From assembly GCA_964398915.1 (NCBI GenBank), contig CAYNOR010000002.1:62001-126000 (forward strand): a DNA stretch of 64,000 nucleotides, written 5' to 3'. Positions 8,295-18,017 of the stretch are shown here, in pieces. Source of the DNA: Tichowtungia sp964398915 (lineage in GTDB: Bacteria; Verrucomicrobiota; Kiritimatiellia; Kiritimatiellales; Tichowtungiaceae). The notes below the pieces were generated by a model. It did not search any database. It saw only the letters and a list, made by a program, of their open reading frames with translations, and was not told where the DNA came from. A program made the translations under genes and the position numbers. The stretch's first letter is position 1, and every line of letters starts with the position of its first letter.

Positions 8295-10193
8295 ATGAAA
8301 AAGTTGAAAATTTCCAAAGATGACTACTTTGATAAGGTGATGGGTTGCTGGATCGGGAAAAACGCCGGGGGAACGCTCGGGACTCCGGTGGAAAAGATGT
8401 GGGGTGAAAAAGAACCCTTTGCGCTGGACTACTATCTGGAAATCCATGAGGGCGGTATGCCCAATGACGACCTTGAGCTGCAACTGATCTGGATGACGCT
8501 GCTGGAAGAGCGCGGGCCGGATATTACTTGCAAGGATTTTGCGGACTATTGGATCGATAGCATCTATTACAATCCGGATGAGTACGGCTATTGCAAAACA
8601 TCGCTTCGCCTTGGGCTCCCGGCTCCGGTATCGGGCTGGTATAACAATCCTTGCAGGGATTGCATGGGCTGTCCGATCCGTTCAGAAATATGGGCCTGCA
8701 TCGCACCCGGACAGCCAGATGTCGCCGCGCATTATGCCTGGCACGATGCCGTAGTGGATCACGCGATGGGCGAATCGGTGTATGGCGAAATGTTCAATGC
8801 AACGATGCAGTCGATGGCCTTTTTCTGTTCGGATTTCAAATTGCTGGTGGACTTTGGTTTGTCGGCTATTCCGGCTGAATGCAAAACGGCGCAGACCATT
8901 CGGCTGGCGATGAAATGCCATGCCGACGGGATGACTTGGCTGGAGGCTCGAAATGCGGTGATGAATTTTGCCTTCCATCCCAATGCGCAGTATTCCCCTG
9001 TGAACTTGGGTTTCCAGACGTTAGGCTGGCTCTACGGGGAAGATTTCGGTGATATCCTTTGCAAAGCGGTAAACTGCGGATGGGACACCGACTGCACGGC
9101 GGCGACGATCGGCGCATTGTATGGAATTATCCATGGCGCAAGCGCGTTGCCTGAAAAATGGACGAACCCGCTGGGTCACACGCTCGCCACCAGCGAGCCT
9201 CGCGGATGGATTCGGACAAATTCTTATCCGCGCACGGTGGAAGAATTCACCGAACGTTGCTTTGCCATGGCCGGGCGTATTTCCGAAAAGTTTGGAAACC
9301 GAATTTCTTTCGGACAGGATTCGGATTCGTTGACGAGCGCCGATGAACTCAACGCCTGCTGTGATTACGAAAAGATTGGGCGGATTTATGAGCGCCGTCA
9401 GGACGGGGCGGAATATCAGGTGGGTCCGTTCCGTGTGCAGGTTGCCTATCCCGAGCAGCCAGTGATTGCGGTGGAGAATCCGACCACAGTGGATCTGGAA
9501 ATCAACAGCCAAAGTTTGGCGGATTCCCAAATTGTCCTATCCGTAGTTCTTCCGGATGGGTTCGCTGTTGAGAGCCTACCTGAGACTGTGGTGTTGAATG
9601 CCAAGGGACAGATCCGTTGCAGTTTCACCGTCTCCGTGAAGGATCCACGCTATATTTATAAAATGAACAGCGTGTACATCAAGCTGGACGCAACGGATCG
9701 ACCCTGTCTAGAAATGATTCCGGTGACTCTGGCTGGGGCGCGCCGTTATCTGATCGCGCCGTCTCCCGATGAATCGGCGGACTGGCAGCCGGTCAGCTTT
9801 AAGGGGGATGATCTGACGGTTGAGAGCCTGTTCAAGGGTCTTTCCGGAACGGTATATCTGAAACACTTTATCTATATTCCTGTTGCCGAGAAAGATGCTA
9901 CGATCGGCGTGCCGACGAACGGACGGATGAAGCTGTGGCTGGATGGGGCAAAGATCCATGAGACGGGCAAACAGGTGGCATTTCGTCCGAGCCTTCGGGA
10001 TGATGAAAGCAACTATATCCGCCTGCCGCTCGAAAAAGGATGGCATGAGATTTTGATTGAGCTTGCGCGGGGCGAAGAGCCGCTTTTAGCAAATCTTGTG
10101 ATGTCGCATGGCGCACTTCAACATGGATGGAACGATCCGGAACGGACTTGGCTGAAAGATGAAGTCCCTGCTGGATTTAAAGGCGGGCAGTAA
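8295..10193 (+). CDS. ADP-ribosylglycohydrolase-fold protein with C-terminal beta domain
   Basis: 632 residues. The N-terminal half has the all-helical ADP-ribosylglycohydrolase fold: DKVMGCWIGKNAGGTLGTPVE at the start, the first metal motif as PNDDLELQ (T-D-D usually; the two Asp are kept), and the second as GWDTDCTAATIGALYG near 260-285 (Asp-x-Asp kept). Residues about 380-632 form beta-rich domains ending in a jelly-roll-like unit (GRMKLWLDGAKIHETG, GWHEILIELARGEE) resembling PA14 or carbohydrate-binding modules. No signal peptide is seen. Family members remove ADP-ribose from proteins or hydrolyse ADP-ribose derivatives. Here it is the first gene of a sulfatase/GH99-like cluster facing a LacI repressor, so action on a carbohydrate N- or O-glycoside is a plausible inference. 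The Shine-Dalgarno is weak. Confidence 0.82.
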   Translation: MKKLKISKDDYFDKVMGCWIGKNAGGTLGTPVEKMWGEKEPFALDYYLEIHEGGMPNDDLELQLIWMTLLEERGPDITCKDFADYWIDSIYYNPDEYGYCKTSLRLGLPAPVSGWYNNPCRDCMGCPIRSEIWACIAPGQPDVAAHYAWHDAVVDHAMGESVYGEMFNATMQSMAFFCSDFKLLVDFGLSAIPAECKTAQTIRLAMKCHADGMTWLEARNAVMNFAFHPNAQYSPVNLGFQTLGWLYGEDFGDILCKAVNCGWDTDCTAATIGALYGIIHGASALPEKWTNPLGHTLATSEPRGWIRTNSYPRTVEEFTERCFAMAGRISEKFGNRISFGQDSDSLTSADELNACCDYEKIGRIYERRQDGAEYQVGPFRVQVAYPEQPVIAVENPTTVDLEINSQSLADSQIVLSVVLPDGFAVESLPETVVLNAKGQIRCSFTVSVKDPRYIYKMNSVYIKLDATDRPCLEMIPVTLAGARRYLIAPSPDESADWQPVSFKGDDLTVESLFKGLSGTVYLKHFIYIPVAEKDATIGVPTNGRMKLWLDGAKIHETGKQVAFRPSLRDDESNYIRLPLEKGWHEILIELARGEEPLLANLVMSHGALQHGWNDPERTWLKDEVPAGFKGGQ

Positions 10194-10226
10194 AAAGATC
10201 GAATTTTTGAACTGGGAGATATTGCA

Positions 10227-11702
10227 ATGAGAAAAAATATTTCTTTGATCGCGTTAATGGCCGGGAGCTGTGCGGGAAGCTTTGCCAGCCGGGCTTCTGA
10301 TAAACCAAACATCATCGTTATTCTTACGGATGATTGGGGGCGAGCGGACTTGGGTCTCTATGGGACGCTTGACGATGTGAAGACGCCTCATCTCGACCAG
10401 TTGGCCAAAGATGGAGTTTTGTTTACCGACGGATATATCACGTCTCCACAGTGTGCGCCATCCCGCGCAGGGTTATTAACCGGGCGCTATCAACAGCGTT
10501 TCGGGTTTGACTGCATCGGGCTGGGACCGCTGCCGCTGGAAGAAATCACGATCGCTGACCGGTTGCAAAAGGCCGGCTATGTAACTGGCATGGCGGGCAA
10601 ATGGCACATGGAGCCGACGGCCCCGGATTTAAAGTGGGCTCTTGAAAAACACCCCGAGCTGGTCAAAAATAATAAAATTGTCAGCCTGCCCTTTGAAAAA
10701 ATGGCACCTTATTTTCCCGGAGCCCGCGGTTTCCAAGAGTTCTATTGTGGAAATAAAAGTCCTTATTACTCCAACTTTGACTTGAGCGGGCAGGATATAT
10801 CGCCTCCAAAATGGCAGACAACAGAAGAATTTCGTGTCGATGTGAAGACAAAAGCGACGCTGGCTTTTATTGACCGGAATAAACAGCGGCCATTCTTTTT
10901 CTATCTGGCGTATTTCGCGCCGCATGTTCCGCTCGAGGCTCCGCAAAATTACCTCGATCGTTTCCCCGGTGAAATGCCGGAACGGCGGCGTTATGCATTA
11001 GCCATGATGTCGGCAGTGGATGATGGCGTGGGCCGTATTGTTGATTCGCTGGCGAAAGCCGGGCTGACGGAAAATACACTAATTGTGTTTGCCAGCGACA
11101 ACGGCGCGCCGATCGGTGCCCATTTGTCGGGCGGGGTGATGGAGGATGTTCTTCCAGCAACTAAAGGAGGTCCGGAGTGGGACGGTTCGCGAAACGATCC
11201 GTTTTGCGGAGAAAAGGGAATGCTTTCCGATGGCGGCACTCGCGTGCCGTTCATCGCGGCGTGGCCGGGAACGATTCCTGCCGGACAGCGCTTTACCGAT
11301 CCGGTTATCACTCTGGATATTGCCGCCACCGCCAATGCGATTGCCGGATTGCCCGATGACCCGAAGCTGGACGGGGTTAATCTCATTCCCTATCTGACCG
11401 GCCAGAAGTCCGGAGCGCCGCACGAAGATCTCTATTGGAAGTTTTGGAATCAGGCGGCGATCCGTTCCGGAGATTGGAAATTTATTCAGGCGGGGAATCG
11501 TGGTCAGTTACTGTTTAACCTCAAAGAGGATCCAGAAGAGAAAAACAACCTGATTTCTGCGTATCCCGAAAAAGCGAAAGAACTTCGGCAAAAACTGAGT
11601 ATCTGGGCGGATCAAATGACGCCTGCCGGTCTACCGAGTGGAGGCGGAAACGATCAGGAAGAAAAGTGGTATAAATATTATTTCGATAAGGAATTACAAT
11701 AA
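10227..11702 (+). CDS. Secreted sulfatase (formylglycine-dependent, S1 family)
   Basis: 491 residues with an N-terminal signal peptide (SLIALMAGSCAGSFAS). It hydrolyses a sulfate ester, probably on a polysaccharide, in the periplasm or outside the cell. The calcium-binding Asp pair is D35-D36 in VILTDDWGRADLG. The site converted to formylglycine is C76-A-P-S-R80 in SPQCAPSRAGLLTGR. GMAGKWHM near 125 and ASDNGAPIG near 290 complete the alkaline-phosphatase-like core. GGGAGAT nine bases before the ATG supports the start. It follows the ADP-ribosylglycohydrolase gene by 33 bases. An anaerobic or FGE-type maturase is required and is not in this window. The substrate is unknown. Confidence 0.93.
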   Translation: MRKNISLIALMAGSCAGSFASRASDKPNIIVILTDDWGRADLGLYGTLDDVKTPHLDQLAKDGVLFTDGYITSPQCAPSRAGLLTGRYQQRFGFDCIGLGPLPLEEITIADRLQKAGYVTGMAGKWHMEPTAPDLKWALEKHPELVKNNKIVSLPFEKMAPYFPGARGFQEFYCGNKSPYYSNFDLSGQDISPPKWQTTEEFRVDVKTKATLAFIDRNKQRPFFFYLAYFAPHVPLEAPQNYLDRFPGEMPERRRYALAMMSAVDDGVGRIVDSLAKAGLTENTLIVFASDNGAPIGAHLSGGVMEDVLPATKGGPEWDGSRNDPFCGEKGMLSDGGTRVPFIAAWPGTIPAGQRFTDPVITLDIAATANAIAGLPDDPKLDGVNLIPYLTGQKSGAPHEDLYWKFWNQAAIRSGDWKFIQAGNRGQLLFNLKEDPEEKNNLISAYPEKAKELRQKLSIWADQMTPAGLPSGGGNDQEEKWYKYYFDKELQ

Positions 11703-11734
11703 ACTTTTTCCGGGGCGGTTTAAAAAAGGACCAA

Positions 11735-14119
11735 ATGAAGAGAATTTTTACATGGATGGGAGTGTTTCTATTGCTGGGAACTTCGGTATCAGCCAAGGAT
11801 GTTTTTCCGACGGATCCGAAATGGGCTGTCGCCAATGGTGATGCCGCAGCATTTCAGCCGACTGATGAGCTTCTTCGGTTGGACGCACAGGCGTCATTGC
11901 CCGGCGTGACGGTTAAGACGCGCGACTTTAAGGTGGATGCCCTGCAACATTACCGATTCGCCGTGCAAGTCCACCGACTTAAGGGCGATATGCCGTTCCG
12001 GTTGAACCTTCAGTGGATTAGCAAGGACGGCCGGTACTTGCACGAAGAATACAATTTGATGGGCAATCTGATCGGAACCGATTGGGAACCTTACACAATT
12101 GAAGCAATCGCTCCAGAGCAGGCGGGTTTTGCCCGAGTTTCTATTACGCTGCCTGGCGGATGGGGCGCGGAATTTAAAAAGTTCCAATGTTTGGAAATTG
12201 ATCCGGTCGGCCTGCGAGTTGCGGCCGATCTCTACGCGGCTCAGGCGCAGGAAGGTGAATGGCCGCTGATTGTCCGAATTGAAAATCGCGGGGATACCGT
12301 TTTGCGATCTGCGGAGGTTCAAATTGAATTGCCGGAGGGTGTTCACACTAAGGACGAGATGAATTTCCGGATAGGGCGGCTGGCTTATGAGGGCGTTGAA
12401 CGGCGGGAATTACATCTGTTTGGCCTTCCGGTAGATATGACCGCAAAGATCCGTTGCAAGATCTCCGCGACCGTTGGCAGTGAGCGGGTGGCAATTATTT
12501 CTGAAACCCCGGTCTTCATTACACAGGCGAAAGAGATAGCAACGACAGCAGCACAGCTGCCGGAACCAGTTTTGCCTGCGAGCGATCTTCGACTGGGTTG
12601 TTTCTATTTCCCGGTCATGCTGGACTGGAACCGGAATAACTGGGGGGTTCGCCCGGTTGATTATCTGGAGCCGTTACTCGGCTATTACGACGAGGCTCGT
12701 CCTGAGGTTGCCGACTGGCATATTTACTGGGCGGTGACGCATGGAATCCAGTTTTTTGTTTTTGACTGGTACTGGAATCAGGGGATGGATTTCCTGAACG
12801 ATGCTCTGGACAAAGGGTTTTTGCAGAGCCGGTTCAAAGATAAAATGAAATTCTGCATCGACTGGTGCTCCGAGGGGCACGGCATCGCCTACAAAATGGA
12901 AGACATGTCCACCCCGTCGATGCTCGGATTCATGAAGGTGCTCTGTGACCGCTATTTTATCCACGATAATTATCTGAGAGTCGACGGCAAGCCGGTTGTT
13001 TTCCTGCACACCCCGACCAAGCTGATCAATACACAAGGCGGCTGGGAAGGATGCCGCAAGGTTCTTGATGAAATGAGAGCGCTGGCGCGGTCGTATGGTC
13101 ACAAGGGCGTTTACTTCGTTGCGGTGCTCAGCAACACACCCTATTTGCACGATTTTCAGAAGGGAGGCTTTGATGCGACTGCGCCGTATGCGTATGGCTT
13201 CCGCGATGTGAAACAGACGAAGGATGAGCGAGGAATTATGATTTCGTATGAGGCAACCGTTCCGCGACACGACGAAAGCTTTGGAACCGCTCAGAAGGAG
13301 GCTCATGCACGCGGATTGGACTATATTCCGACGGCGTGGGTCGGTTGGGATGATTACGCACGCAGTCGAACCACATCGGCACGTACGCCAGGCAACACAC
13401 CCGCCGTTTTCCGGCATATGCTTGAAATGCTTCCGAACTATGTAGAGAAAGATCACAAACTGGCACTGATTGAGGCGTGGAATGAATGGGGTGAAGGCGG
13501 TGAAATTGAGCCGGGCATACAGTACCGGTTCGGACGGCTCAGCGCGGTGCGCGATGTGCTGACCCATGCGCGCGGACCGTATGATGTATTTGTCCCGACA
13601 GCCGCAGAGGTGACGCGGTTTGATACCACTGTAACCCATGATGATTTGTATGAGCTGTACGAAAAGCGGTACGGTGCGCAGTTTGATTTTTCAAAAGGTC
13701 TGACACTGGATTTTGAGCAGGGAAGGCAGAGTCTTTATCTGCGGCCGATCGGTGATGTGCGGAATTTGGAAATGACTAACGGATTGGAACGTGCCGAGAT
13801 CCTCACAGCGGATGCCGGATTTATCAGTCCGCCGTATCTTGGGCTGTCCGCTGCTTCAGTAGACGGTCTGAAAATCCGGATGAAAGTGAATGCCGGTTTA
13901 ACAGCTCGGCTATATTGGATTACGGATGAGATTTTCGAGTGGTCCGAGGCGTGTGCTACACATTTCCCGGTAACTGCAGACAGTGAATTTCACGACTATA
14001 TCTTGACGTTAGAAGGTGCGCCCGGCTGGAAAGGCTCGGTGCGCCAGTTCCGTTTTCACCCGTCTGATGCGCCCGGGGCAGTCGAGATCGATAAGTTTCA
14101 GACTTTTGCGGAAGAATAG
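11735..14119 (+). CDS. Secreted GH99-like (WbsX-type) glycan-active protein
   Basis: 794 residues with a signal peptide cleaved near VSAKD (residues 20-21). A beta-sandwich region fills about 25-260. The glycan-active TIM barrel follows, starting with LGCFYFPVMLDWNRNNWG near 285 and ending with LIEAWNEWGEGGEIEPG near 590, the signature of glycosyltransferase-WbsX/GH99-like proteins. The C-terminal 150 residues form another beta domain. GH99 members are endo-mannosidases/mannanases; most WbsX-like proteins in PVC bacteria are uncharacterised. Its position, 32 bases after a sulfatase and before a DUF642-like protein, suggests joint attack on a sulfated glycan. It contains a degenerate copy of the dispersed palindrome at 12180. 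Confidence 0.85.
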   Translation: MKRIFTWMGVFLLLGTSVSAKDVFPTDPKWAVANGDAAAFQPTDELLRLDAQASLPGVTVKTRDFKVDALQHYRFAVQVHRLKGDMPFRLNLQWISKDGRYLHEEYNLMGNLIGTDWEPYTIEAIAPEQAGFARVSITLPGGWGAEFKKFQCLEIDPVGLRVAADLYAAQAQEGEWPLIVRIENRGDTVLRSAEVQIELPEGVHTKDEMNFRIGRLAYEGVERRELHLFGLPVDMTAKIRCKISATVGSERVAIISETPVFITQAKEIATTAAQLPEPVLPASDLRLGCFYFPVMLDWNRNNWGVRPVDYLEPLLGYYDEARPEVADWHIYWAVTHGIQFFVFDWYWNQGMDFLNDALDKGFLQSRFKDKMKFCIDWCSEGHGIAYKMEDMSTPSMLGFMKVLCDRYFIHDNYLRVDGKPVVFLHTPTKLINTQGGWEGCRKVLDEMRALARSYGHKGVYFVAVLSNTPYLHDFQKGGFDATAPYAYGFRDVKQTKDERGIMISYEATVPRHDESFGTAQKEAHARGLDYIPTAWVGWDDYARSRTTSARTPGNTPAVFRHMLEMLPNYVEKDHKLALIEAWNEWGEGGEIEPGIQYRFGRLSAVRDVLTHARGPYDVFVPTAAEVTRFDTTVTHDDLYELYEKRYGAQFDFSKGLTLDFEQGRQSLYLRPIGDVRNLEMTNGLERAEILTADAGFISPPYLGLSAASVDGLKIRMKVNAGLTARLYWITDEIFEWSEACATHFPVTADSEFHDYILTLEGAPGWKGSVRQFRFHPSDAPGAVEIDKFQTFAEE
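12180..12198. repeat. Dispersed palindrome, degenerate copy in a gene
   Basis: agTTCCA-ATGTT-TGGAAAt; the spacer is the same as in the copy at 4775. 11 of 14 arm bases match. It lies inside the GH99-like gene. Confidence 0.4.
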
Positions 14120-14181
14120 CCCGGGGAGGGTGCCGGCGGTTTTGTAGAGAGCTGGTTGTTTGATGAAGAAAGGGAGACGAG

Positions 14182-14757
14182 ATGAAAAAAAATGGTTGCT
14201 TAGTATGTTGTCTGCTCTGTGTCGGGCATCTTCTGGCAGGGCCGGAAGTTGTAAACGGAAGTTTTGAAGCCCAGCAGTTTCGGAAGTTCGGTGGGTATGT
14301 AGAGATCAATGGGCCGATTGAGGGGTGGGAGAGCGTGGGGAAGGTCGGGTTAAACCCGTGGTTGAAAAGCGGGGTGGAAACCAGCGAAATGGCAAATAAC
14401 GGTATCGCTCCGGATGGAAAGCAGGTTTTGTTTATTCAGGACGGAGGCGGTATTTCGCAACGGGTCAAAGGGTTTGAGTCCGGGAAAAAATATCAAATTG
14501 TTTTTTATGCAAACAGCCGTGTAACCCACATAAAGGAGATTCCTAAGCTATTGGTAAGCGTAGACGGGAAAATCCTGTTTGATGAGACCCCGATTCCTCC
14601 AGCCGAGGGGAAAGGAATATTTACAAAGCCATATCCGAAATATGTGTCCAAACCTTTTGAGGCACCATCAAGAGATGTTGCAAAAATCGAGTTTGTCATG
14701 CCGAAAATGCAGGCAACAGCGATCCTGTTGGACGCAATTACGATAGAAGAGGTGTAA
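14182..14757 (+). CDS. Secreted DUF642/carbohydrate-binding-like protein
   Basis: 191 residues with a signal peptide ending around HLLAGP. The mature part begins EVVNGSFEAQQF, then IEGWESVGK, GKQVLFIQDGGGISQRVKGF, and GKKYQIVFYANSR, the order of motifs seen in DUF642/galactose-binding-like beta-sandwiches. It probably binds a glycan or sits on the cell surface. GGGAGACGAG just upstream of the ATG supports the start. It follows the GH99-like gene by 62 bases and may be the last intact gene of the saccharide cluster. No catalytic residues are evident. Confidence 0.75.
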   Translation: MKKNGCLVCCLLCVGHLLAGPEVVNGSFEAQQFRKFGGYVEINGPIEGWESVGKVGLNPWLKSGVETSEMANNGIAPDGKQVLFIQDGGGISQRVKGFESGKKYQIVFYANSRVTHIKEIPKLLVSVDGKILFDETPIPPAEGKGIFTKPYPKYVSKPFEAPSRDVAKIEFVMPKMQATAILLDAITIEEV

Positions 14758-14861
14758 TGAGGGCTGTTGCAATGTTAAATTGCGGGATGAAAAACAAGAA
14801 TGATTTGATGGGAGCCTCGGATACTTGAACATCGTAGAAGCGTAAAATGAAGGGAATGGTA

Positions 14862-15445
14862 ATGAAAAATAATTGTCGGATTCTATTGTTAATGCTTTGT
14901 TTGGGCGTGGTCACGGGCGCAGGTCAGGCTCTGGCCGATTCGTTTGCGGATAATTTTAACCGTGCGAATGTAGCAAATACGTCGAACGGCGCTGACCTGA
15001 AGCAATCTATCTGCTCGGCGATTTCGGTGTGCGGTTGGATGGAGCCGTTCGTAAAATTGTTCCAATGATCGGAAAGCTGGGGGTCGGCGATATCTGTACG
15101 CAGGGCTTACCGTTTTATTCCGGTTCCGTTACATACAAAGTACCGTTGCCGGACGGTGTGAACCGTCTCCGGCTTCCGGAGATCGGCGGAGCCTGTGCCA
15201 AAATAAATGGACAGATTCTCGGCTGGGATCCGTTTGAGGCCGATATTTTTGACTGCAGGAACCAAGTTGATATAGAAGTCATTCTAACCCGTCGCAATAC
15301 CTTTGGTCCTCTACATGATGTACTTGATCCGCGCGGATGGATTTGCCCGCAGCATTTTGTAACAGAAAATTCCGAATATTGCGGAAACCCGATGCTGATT
15401 CCGTCCGGATTATTACAGTCGCCAGCGGTGGCAACCGGCTGTTGA
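14862..15445 (+). pseudogene. Chimeric relic: signal peptide of one secreted protein joined to the tail of another
   Basis: The 5' part (14862-15068) encodes a signal peptide followed by DSFADNFNRANVANTSNGADL, the start typical of LamG-like or PEP-CTERM-type secreted proteins, and then stops. From about 14999, in a different frame, a coherent tail begins EAIYLLGDFGVRLDG and continues through GLPFYSGSVTYKVPLP, INGQILGWDPFEADIFD and VILTRRNTFGPLHDVLD to a stop at 15443-15445. That tail resembles the C-terminal beta domain of large glycan-active enzymes (GH2 or rhamnosidase-like). A deletion near 14990-15000 seems to have joined two genes out of frame. The 30 bases to the next gene hold nothing notable. 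Confidence 0.7.
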
Positions 15446-15475
15446 ACATCAAGAATAATTTTTAAACCGCTGGGA

Positions 15476-17059
15476 TCAGCCGTTCTTTGATTCGTCATCG
15501 CTGTCTTTGCTGTTGCGCAGCAGTTCCTGCACGGCGTCTATGGCGTTTCCCGCCGTCTGGACCACGGCATCAATGGCGCTTTCTGCGGATTGCATGACAA
15601 TATCCCGGGTTTTTTCAATGGAAGAAATTATAACCCCGTTGAAACCGTAAATATCACGCGCCATTCTCAGCGGATTGGCAATAAAGATATGCGAGAGGGC
15701 TTTTACAACCGTCATATCCGTTTCGACACTCTTCAGTTTTTTCGCCAGCGGCAACGCCACAAACCAGATCAAGCTCGCGTGCAGAATGAGCAGCAGATGC
15801 AAATAGCTGAATGCCGTGCCGTGATAGAGGGGCAACTGCACCGGATGGAGTTCCATAAGGTCCTTGATCCAACCCGCGATCAGCGGCGCGGTGGCGGAGA
15901 CGGTACCAATCAAAAACCAGTGCATGGCCATGGCAATGGTTCGTCCGTCACGCGGAACGATGGAGGTGAGCATATTGAGTTGATACATGCCAACCGCCGT
16001 ATAAACACTACCCGCCAGCAGGGAGTTGCAGACAATGAGAAACACAAAGCGAGGGAAGGTGCAGTCTCCCAGAAAGGGGAAGACCAGAGTGATTGATGAG
16101 GAATCAAGGAAGAACCAAACCAGGTGAAACAGGGGCGCCAGCAACATCATCACAATGCCGAAGGTGCGGATTCCGGCGCGCTGGATCAGTCGTCCGGTAT
16201 AAAAACTGGTTCCGATGGCACCGAGCAGTCCGGCCATTTGAATGGCGGAAAGGTGGCTGTAAAGCGCATGGAAATTCTGTTTCAAATAGACCATGGTGAA
16301 CGGTCCGATCAGGCCCGCTCCAAAAAACCAGACGCACATAATCAGAGTAAAATAACGGAAATTACTGTTTTTCAGCGGACGGATGAGCCGTTCGATCAGG
16401 CTCATGCCGGCCGGTGCCGGAGAGGCCGCCGGTTCCGGTACGCGCAGGTGAATGACACCTTCCAATACACCGAAAATAGTTCCAAAAAGCAGTATGATAC
16501 CAAAGCCGGTAAAGTTTCCTCGTGGAAAAATGTCAAGGAACCAGCCCGCCGCACCAAGTGTGGCCAGCATAATTGCTGTACACACCCCTTGGCGGACATT
16601 CCAGAACCGGCTACGTAAGTGATCTGGAATCAGGTCGGCCATCCAGCTCCACCAGGATGAAGCGCTACTTTGAATCAATAAAGCGCTGATGCCAACCGTC
16701 ACCAGCGTTCCGGTAATGATTGCGTGCGGACTGCCTTTCCAGAACAGAATCATTGCGGCAGGCAGCAGCCAGATCAGTCGTGCCAGCAGGACGGTTATAA
16801 ACCAGAATGGTTTGCGATGGATCAGTCGGTCCGCCACCAGCGAGGCGGGAATTTGAATCAGCATTGCTGCCTGATTCAGCATGGAGATCATTCCAATCAT
16901 CACGCCGGTTGCACCCAGTGCTTCCATCATCATAATCAGCGGCAGACCTTGCACGATAACGCACCAGATAACGCCGAGACTGGAGGCTAAAATATTGATG
17001 CGTAATCCGGTGCGGATCTGCTGTTCGGTAAATTCAGGGTTTGTGTTTTGCTGGCTCAT
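15476..17059 (-). CDS. MFS-type transporter with cytoplasmic tail
   Basis: 527 residues from the ATG at 17059 (an ATG at 17116 would overlap hslO by 44 bases and is less likely). About twelve hydrophobic segments are visible, with the inter-helix loop ASLVADRLIHRKPFW characteristic of the major facilitator superfamily. Its substrate cannot be read from sequence. The last 70 residues are cytoplasmic and helical, with a repeated SAIDAVVQTAGNAIDAVQ pattern and a charged Ser/Asp-rich end; this tail is unusual for the family. It follows hslO by 13 bases and may share its transcript. Confidence 0.8.
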   Translation of the reverse strand: MSQQNTNPEFTEQQIRTGLRINILASSLGVIWCVIVQGLPLIMMMEALGATGVMIGMISMLNQAAMLIQIPASLVADRLIHRKPFWFITVLLARLIWLLPAAMILFWKGSPHAIITGTLVTVGISALLIQSSASSWWSWMADLIPDHLRSRFWNVRQGVCTAIMLATLGAAGWFLDIFPRGNFTGFGIILLFGTIFGVLEGVIHLRVPEPAASPAPAGMSLIERLIRPLKNSNFRYFTLIMCVWFFGAGLIGPFTMVYLKQNFHALYSHLSAIQMAGLLGAIGTSFYTGRLIQRAGIRTFGIVMMLLAPLFHLVWFFLDSSSITLVFPFLGDCTFPRFVFLIVCNSLLAGSVYTAVGMYQLNMLTSIVPRDGRTIAMAMHWFLIGTVSATAPLIAGWIKDLMELHPVQLPLYHGTAFSYLHLLLILHASLIWFVALPLAKKLKSVETDMTVVKALSHIFIANPLRMARDIYGFNGVIISSIEKTRDIVMQSAESAIDAVVQTAGNAIDAVQELLRNSKDSDDESKNG

Positions 17060-17072
17060 TTTCGGGCTGATT

Positions 17073-17957
17073 TTATTTTTCCAGTTTGCGGTTCCAGGCG
17101 ACGATACATTCATCAATGGTCAGTTCATAGCGCTGATTACAGAACTGACAATGGATGGTTACCGGTTCTTTTTTCTGTACGAGTTCCATCCGTTCTGGAA
17201 TGGGCAGTGTGCGGACAACGGCTTCCATCTTTTCGTGGTTGCACGAACAGAGAAATCGAGGCGTCGGGCCGGTTTCCGTATGAATGCCGGTTAAACCGGA
17301 TTCCCCGGCGGCCAGAACGTGAGTCAGCATTTCGCAATCGGCCGTGCGGCTGAGCAGATCACGGAAAGCGGGTTCTTCCATACGCCGCCGGATACGGTCG
17401 AACCGCTCCAAATCGGTTCCCGGCAGAGATTGAATCATCCAGCCCTGACAGAGGCGAACCGGTTTTTCGGGGTCGGGATTAAAGCCGATCATCGCATTGA
17501 GACCGGTTTCAACCTGATCGCTGATGCAAAAGTAGTACGCCAGATCTTTGGCGACATCGTGCAGGGAAATCGGTGCAGTACCTGAGTTGAGGATTTTTCC
17601 GTCCTGTGAAGTGACAACCTGCAGGTCGCCGATATCGCCGTACAGTTTTTCCGGATTGTCATCTTCGAGATTCAGCTGGGCCGGTGAAATAAATCCGCGG
17701 ACGGTACCGTCCTGTCCGGCATCGACCAGAACAGTCCGCAACAGGCCTTTATATTTCCAGCAGACATTCAGACGCTGACGGTCCGGTAAAACTGCCGCGC
17801 TCAACAGCGCGCCGGTCAGCGCCCGGCCTAAAATGTGGGCCGCCGCAGGGTCGCAATTATGCTTCAGCACAATTTCATTTACGCTCTGGGTCGTTACCGC
17901 GTAGGTGAATGCAATATCGAGTCCTTTAAAATGTCCTTTGATCAGCAGATCTTCCAC
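17073..17957 (-). CDS. hslO: Hsp33 redox-regulated chaperone
   Basis: 294 residues from GTG 17957, chosen because AAAAGGA lies 7 bases upstream and the protein then begins VEDLLIKGHFKGLDIAF, as Hsp33 should; upstream in-frame sequence is not chaperone-like. Hsp33 holds unfolded proteins when oxidised. Core motifs: HILGRALTGALLSAAV, SGTAPISLHDVAKDLAYYF, GFNPDPEKPVRLCQGWMIQSLPG. The C-terminal redox switch has CSC near 235 and CQFC about 30 residues later, all four zinc-binding Cys present. It is divergent from rnhA and is followed closely by the MFS gene. Confidence 0.93.
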   Translation of the reverse strand: MEDLLIKGHFKGLDIAFTYAVTTQSVNEIVLKHNCDPAAAHILGRALTGALLSAAVLPDRQRLNVCWKYKGLLRTVLVDAGQDGTVRGFISPAQLNLEDDNPEKLYGDIGDLQVVTSQDGKILNSGTAPISLHDVAKDLAYYFCISDQVETGLNAMIGFNPDPEKPVRLCQGWMIQSLPGTDLERFDRIRRRMEEPAFRDLLSRTADCEMLTHVLAAGESGLTGIHTETGPTPRFLCSCNHEKMEAVVRTLPIPERMELVQKKEPVTIHCQFCNQRYELTIDECIVAWNRKLEK

Positions 17958-18017
17958 GGTAGTTTCCTTTTCAGGTTCTGGAGTCGAGAGGGTAGGCGAG
18001 CCGTTCGCAATCGGCAA

